Positions 60,302 through 64,000 of a DNA stretch of 64,000 nucleotides are shown piece after piece. Below the pieces are notes generated by a model. The model was given only the letters and a program-made list of their open reading frames with translations. It searched no databases and was not told where the DNA came from. Source of the DNA: Reichenbachiella carrageenanivorans (GTDB lineage: Bacteria > Bacteroidota > Bacteroidia > Cytophagales > Cyclobacteriaceae); contig NZ_CP106735.1 of the NCBI RefSeq assembly GCF_025639805.1, positions 4,311,501 to 4,375,500 of the forward strand, read 5' to 3'. How positions within the stretch are numbered: the first letter of the stretch is position 1; every line of letters begins with the position of its first letter. A program made the translations under genes and the position numbers.

Positions 60302-61666
60302 TTAAAAACCGTATAGAAAGTGTGCAACTAGAAAATAAACCGTAAGCCCCAAGAGGTCATTGGCGGTAGTAATAAAGGGGCCAGAAGCCATGGCAGGATT
60401 GATTCCGATCTTGTCCAAGATCAATGGTGTGATCGTACCCATAAATGAGGCCAATAGCACTACACTAAACAAAGCAATGGAAACCGTAGCTGCCATGGCT
60501 TGATCTGAAGTAGAAAAAATCACAATTCCAAAAACGATCAGCGCCAGAATGATTCCATTGACTATGGCAACAAAAAGTACCTTGACCATTTTTTTGAATA
60601 GCGAATCTTCAAAGGCATTGTAGCTGGCCAAACCCTGCACTACAATAGATGAAGACTGAATGCCCACATTGCCACCTGTGGCAGTAATGAGCGGAATAAA
60701 AAACGCCATCGCAGGGATAAGCGCAATGTCTTTTTCGAACAGGCTGATGAACTTGGCTCCAAGCAAACCGCCCACCAGACCAATGACCAACCAAGGCAGT
60801 CTGGCTCTGGACAACACCCATACAGTATCGTCTTGCTCCACATCTCCAGAGATACCAGCCATCATTTGTCGTTCTTCTTCGGCCGATTCGGTCATCACGT
60901 CGATCGCATCATCGATCGTAATTCTCCCCACCAGTTTGCCTTTCACGTTTACTACAGGAAGTGCTTCCAAGTCATATTTTTGCATGGTAAGCGCCACCTC
61001 TTCTTCGTCGGCATGTGTACCTACAGATACAATATCTGCTTCATAGATATCTGCTACCAACGCGTCTGGCTCGGAGAGGATGATTTTTTTGAGCGACACT
61101 CTACCGAGAAGTATGCCATCGTTGTCTACCACATAGACCGAATAGATTTTCTCTACGTTTTCGGCTTGTTTTCTTATTTCTTCTATACACTGCTGGATCG
61201 TCCAATTCAGATTGGCACGAATCATCTCCTTACCCATCAGACCACCTGCTACATCCTCTTCGTAGCGCAGCAGGTCTAAGATATATCCAGCTTTTTCTTC
61301 GTTTTCTACTGAGGCTATTACCTCCTCACGCTTTTCGATGGGCAGCTCATTGATCACATCTACCCCATCATCGGAGTCCATCTGATCTACAAATCCGGCC
61401 AGCTCTTCGGCAGTAAAATTTTGCAGAAATATGGCTTGTCGATCTTCTTCTAAATCGACGATAATTTCCGCGCCTACTTCCACGTCGAGTTGGTCTATCA
61501 CATATTTAGTCTGATCGGCGTCGAGCTCTCGAATCAGCTCTGAAATATCGGCAGGATTGACCCCTTCGAGCGAAGTTTTGATAAAGTCCTCCTCATGCCC
61601 ATCTACCGCTTGGGTAAATCGGTCCAAGTACTCTTTGGACAGTTCAAACTCCATATGCTCTATCAT
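60302..61666 (-). CDS. mgtE: Magnesium transporter MgtE
   Basis: 454 residues: the cytosolic N domain (DRQAIFLQNFTAEELAGFVDQMDSDD), two CBS domains (YSVYVVDNDGILLGRVSL; LPVVNVKGKLVGRITIDDA), a plug helix, and five membrane helices with the pore signature PLITATGGNVGIQSSSIVVQGLA. The acidic residues of the N domain and CBS face are kept, so the usual magnesium gating should apply. Its ATG overlaps the rsmA stop as ATGA, so translation is coupled. Confidence 0.96.
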   Translation of the reverse strand: MIEHMEFELSKEYLDRFTQAVDGHEEDFIKTSLEGVNPADISELIRELDADQTKYVIDQLDVEVGAEIIVDLEEDRQAIFLQNFTAEELAGFVDQMDSDDGVDVINELPIEKREEVIASVENEEKAGYILDLLRYEEDVAGGLMGKEMIRANLNWTIQQCIEEIRKQAENVEKIYSVYVVDNDGILLGRVSLKKIILSEPDALVADIYEADIVSVGTHADEEEVALTMQKYDLEALPVVNVKGKLVGRITIDDAIDVMTESAEEERQMMAGISGDVEQDDTVWVLSRARLPWLVIGLVGGLLGAKFISLFEKDIALIPAMAFFIPLITATGGNVGIQSSSIVVQGLASYNAFEDSLFKKMVKVLFVAIVNGIILALIVFGIVIFSTSDQAMAATVSIALFSVVLLASFMGTITPLILDKIGINPAMASGPFITTANDLLGLTVYFLVAHFLYGF

Positions 61667-62442
61667 CCCTCTATTAGTTTAGTCAATTCGACAAAATCTG
61701 CGACAGACAGCTGTTCTGCTCGTTTGTTGAGCACGTCCATCTCCTGCATAGATTCGGGCAAATTTAGCCCTTTCAGGGCGTTTCGCAAGGTTTTTCGGCG
61801 CTTTTGGAATCCTTCTTTCACTACTCGCTTAAAGAGTGCTTCGTCGCACCCGAGATGCGTCACATCGTTCCTTACCAGCCTGATCACACCTGAGTTGACC
61901 TTCGGCGGTGGGTTGAAAACATGAGGGGGCACGGTAAACAAATATTCGATGTCGTAATAAGCCTGTAGCAGCACACTAAGGATGCCGTAGGTCTTGTTAC
62001 CTTCTTTCGAGGCAATACGTTCGGCCACTTCTTTTTGGATCATGCCTACGACATAGTTTACCTGATTTCGATTTTCTAAAACCTTGAAAAATATCTGAGA
62101 AGAAATGTTATAAGGGAAGTTGCCAATGACACTGATGGGCTCATCCCCAAAAAATGCTTTAAAGTCGCATTTTAGAAAATCGGCATGTAGGATTTTTGCA
62201 TTCTTGCCCACATATCTACGCTTGAGGTAGTCGATCGACTCTTCGTCCAGATCCATCAAAACCAACTCCTTGATCTCTGGCTTATCTACCATCAGATCCG
62301 ACAACACACCCGTGCCTGGCCCTACCTCTAGTACCTGTTTGGCCTCTGTCACATCAAACAAGCCTTTTACGATGTCTTCAGCTATGTTTTGATCTTTGAG
62401 AAAGTGCTGTCCTAGTTGTTTTTTGGGCTTTACTCCGGCCAT
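61663..62442 (-). CDS. rsmA: 16S rRNA dimethyladenosine methyltransferase RsmA (KsgA)
   Basis: I start at Met 62442 (AGVKPKKQLGQHFLKD is the family start); the frame from 62475 adds eleven unlikely residues. 259 residues with SAM motif VLEVGPGTGVLSDLM, acidic ELVLMDLDEES, catalytic NFPYNIS and the C-terminal RNA-binding helices (FQKRRKTLRNAL). It dimethylates A1518 and A1519 (E. coli numbering) during ribosome assembly. First gene of the rsmA-mgtE-dehydrogenase operon and divergent from pdxA. Confidence 0.97.
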   Translation of the reverse strand: MAGVKPKKQLGQHFLKDQNIAEDIVKGLFDVTEAKQVLEVGPGTGVLSDLMVDKPEIKELVLMDLDEESIDYLKRRYVGKNAKILHADFLKCDFKAFFGDEPISVIGNFPYNISSQIFFKVLENRNQVNYVVGMIQKEVAERIASKEGNKTYGILSVLLQAYYDIEYLFTVPPHVFNPPPKVNSGVIRLVRNDVTHLGCDEALFKRVVKEGFQKRRKTLRNALKGLNLPESMQEMDVLNKRAEQLSVADFVELTKLIEG

Positions 62443-62639
62443 ATTTGTGTTATGATTTAATAAGGAAACAGACACTGTTTCCTCCTATATTTTCTAATTT
62501 GATCCCTTTATAATTTCGTAAGGGTATCTCAAGGATTCCGTGTAAATTGCGATCAAATATTCATTCAATACATACCTAAATGTAGATGATCCAACAGCCA
62601 ATTTGGTAGAAATGGATCAATAAAATTTCGACATTAGAC

Positions 62640-63671
62640 ATGGACAAAGAATCTAAAAGCCATAAACAAAAACCGCTCATCGGCATCACCATGGGCGACA
62701 TCAACGGTATAGGGCCAGAAGTGATCATCAAAGCGCTAGCCAACAATAAGATGACTCAGTACTTCACTCCCATTATTTATGGCTCAGCAAAAGTACTTTC
62801 GTTTTATAGAAAGCAGTTGAACCTCGACAATTTTAATTTCTCGCCTATCAACGACCTGTCCAAACCCTACCACCGCAAAGTGAATGTGATCAACTGCTGG
62901 GAAGATACCGTGGAGGTCACTCCCGGACAAGACAATAGCACAGGAGGCGAGTGTGCCTTCCAAGCACTCGAAACCGCTACCAACGATTTGAAAGAAGGCA
63001 GAATCGACGCACTAATTACTGCCCCGATCAACAAACTCAACATCCAAAATGACAATTTCAAATTTGCTGGCCACACCGAATATTTAGCTGAAAAAGCCGG
63101 CACCAAGGAAAGCCTGATGTTTATGGTCTCCGACGCCATGCGTGTGGGCGTACTCACTGGCCACATTCCTCTCAAGGACGTAGCCGCACAGGTTACCAAA
63201 GAAAATATCATCAAAAAAGTGAAGATGATGACGAAATCGCTCAAGCAAGATTTTGGTATAGCCAAACCAAAAATTGCCGTACTGGGACTCAATCCTCATG
63301 CTGGCGAGGATGGACTACTCGGCAGTGAAGAAATAGACATCATCCGACCAGCCATAGAAGAATTCAAATCCAAAGGACAAATCGTGATGGGTCCCTACCC
63401 TGCTGATGGTTTCTTTGGGTCTGGAGAACATCACAAATTTGACGCTGTGCTGGCCATGTATCACGATCAAGGACTGATCCCATTTAAAAGTCTCACCTTT
63501 TCTACAGGGGTCAATTTTACCGCTGGACTACCGTTTGTACGCACATCGCCAGACCATGGCACGGCCTATGCCCTCGCAGGAAGAAATCAGGCAGATGAAG
63601 GCTCGATGCGTACAGCCATTTTTGCAGCACTGGACATTGCCAACTGCAGATTGGAAAACAAAGAAGCTTAG
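62640..63671 (+). CDS. pdxA: 4-hydroxythreonine-4-phosphate dehydrogenase PdxA
   Basis: 343 residues. Motifs: PLIGITMGDINGIGPEV at the N-terminus, metal-binding His in FAGHTEYLAEK and in AMYHDQGLIPFK, PDHGTAYALAGRNQADEGS and LGLNPHAGEDGLLG. The enzyme oxidises 4-phosphohydroxythreonine for pyridoxal phosphate synthesis (DXP-dependent route). It is 3 bases from the following partial gene and divergent from rsmA. Confidence 0.96.
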   Translation: MDKESKSHKQKPLIGITMGDINGIGPEVIIKALANNKMTQYFTPIIYGSAKVLSFYRKQLNLDNFNFSPINDLSKPYHRKVNVINCWEDTVEVTPGQDNSTGGECAFQALETATNDLKEGRIDALITAPINKLNIQNDNFKFAGHTEYLAEKAGTKESLMFMVSDAMRVGVLTGHIPLKDVAAQVTKENIIKKVKMMTKSLKQDFGIAKPKIAVLGLNPHAGEDGLLGSEEIDIIRPAIEEFKSKGQIVMGPYPADGFFGSGEHHKFDAVLAMYHDQGLIPFKSLTFSTGVNFTAGLPFVRTSPDHGTAYALAGRNQADEGSMRTAIFAALDIANCRLENKEA

Positions 63672-63674
63672 GCA

Positions 63675-64000
63675 ATGCAGGTGCATTGGATCAAACCCAA
63701 TCCTCATGGAACCAGCGTTGGTCTGGCAGAGGTCTCTGGCGAAAACGACAAAGACCTCGACTACCTTCGGCCTGATCTGGCGCACCTAAATCCCAAAAAA
63801 CGCATGGAATTTCTGGCTTCACGTCTATTGACGCAGCGCCTATGTGAAGCGCAGCAAATCCCCTATCACGGTATCGAAAAAGATGAGTACGGCAAGCCGC
63901 ATTTGATCCAGTCGAACTATCAGTTATCTATCTCACACAGCTATCCCATGGTGGCCTGTGCGATTCATCCCACAGCGCCATGTGGCATCGACATAGAATC
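63675..64000 (+). CDS. 4'-phosphopantetheinyl transferase (3' end outside window)
   Basis: The frame from ATG 63675 runs open to the window edge (108 codons). It contains EFLASRLLTQRLC, KDEYGKPHL, LSISHSYPMVACAI and GIDIE, the N-terminal motifs of Sfp-type 4'-phosphopantetheinyl transferases, where the Asp and Glu of GIDIE bind magnesium. Such enzymes transfer phosphopantetheine from CoA to carrier proteins. It begins 3 bases after pdxA, so the two form an operon. The remaining catalytic part (WxxKEA) lies beyond the window. Confidence 0.88.
   Translation, partial: MQVHWIKPNPHGTSVGLAEVSGENDKDLDYLRPDLAHLNPKKRMEFLASRLLTQRLCEAQQIPYHGIEKDEYGKPHLIQSNYQLSISHSYPMVACAIHPTAPCGIDIE

Overview
The window looks like a chromosomal segment of a marine, gliding-type Bacteroidota (Cytophagales-like is my guess; no rRNA is present to fix it). 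Reasons: two secreted proteins end in type IX secretion (T9SS) sorting domains; there is a one-protein hybrid two-component regulator, a SusR-like regulator, a DUF4270 lipoprotein and many outer-membrane barrels; and several intergenic regions carry the Bacteroidota -7 promoter motif TAnnTTTG. No tRNA, rRNA, CRISPR array or insertion sequence was seen.

Layout. 1-4.6 kb: the tail of a heparinase II/III-like protein, an Omp85/D15-type barrel and a NarK-type nitrate/nitrite transporter. 4.7-21.4 kb: an agar/porphyran utilisation locus, all on the minus strand except its last gene: a GH16 agarase lipoprotein, a hybrid two-component sensor, a very large modular GH86 agarase/porphyranase with CBM6 and eight BIG2 domains, a non-enzymatic T9SS protein sharing its accessory domains, and a divergent SusR-like regulator. 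No SusC/SusD pair lies in the window. 21.7-27.9 kb: a type III restriction-modification operon (XRE regulator, Mod, KilA-N protein, truncated four-helix-bundle protein, Res) threaded with 7-bp tandem repeats.

28.4-33.7 kb: a TonB receptor, DUF2141 protein and TPR-like protein, then a LytS/LytR-type two-component pair. 33.7-41 kb: secreted MsrA, an acyl-CoA dehydrogenase behind two large palindromes, CutC, a YdeI/OmdA-family protein and a GH3 glucosidase lipoprotein. 41-44.6 kb: a three-gene surface operon (DUF4270 lipoprotein, Kelch lipoprotein, barrel). 45-51.7 kb: MiaE, a porin-like barrel and an LpxK-like protein that has lost its P-loop, divergent from Nif3, a zinc-ribbon protein and a TPR protein. 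51.7-54.7 kb: ArsR regulator, membrane-DUF952 fusion and alpha/beta hydrolase, divergent from a polyprenyl diphosphate synthase.

54.9-64 kb: a toxin-antitoxin module whose toxin is frameshifted, a sialate O-acetylesterase, RecQ, a 2-hydroxyacid dehydrogenase, MgtE, RsmA, PdxA and the start of a 4'-phosphopantetheinyl transferase.

Most noteworthy: the heptanucleotide repeats that form gene ends and internal segments across the restriction operon; a roughly 115-residue domain occurring three times in the two T9SS agar proteins; the LpxK-like protein without a nucleotide-binding loop; and the twin palindromes over the acyl-CoA dehydrogenase promoter. All assignments come from reading the sequence; no database search was run.
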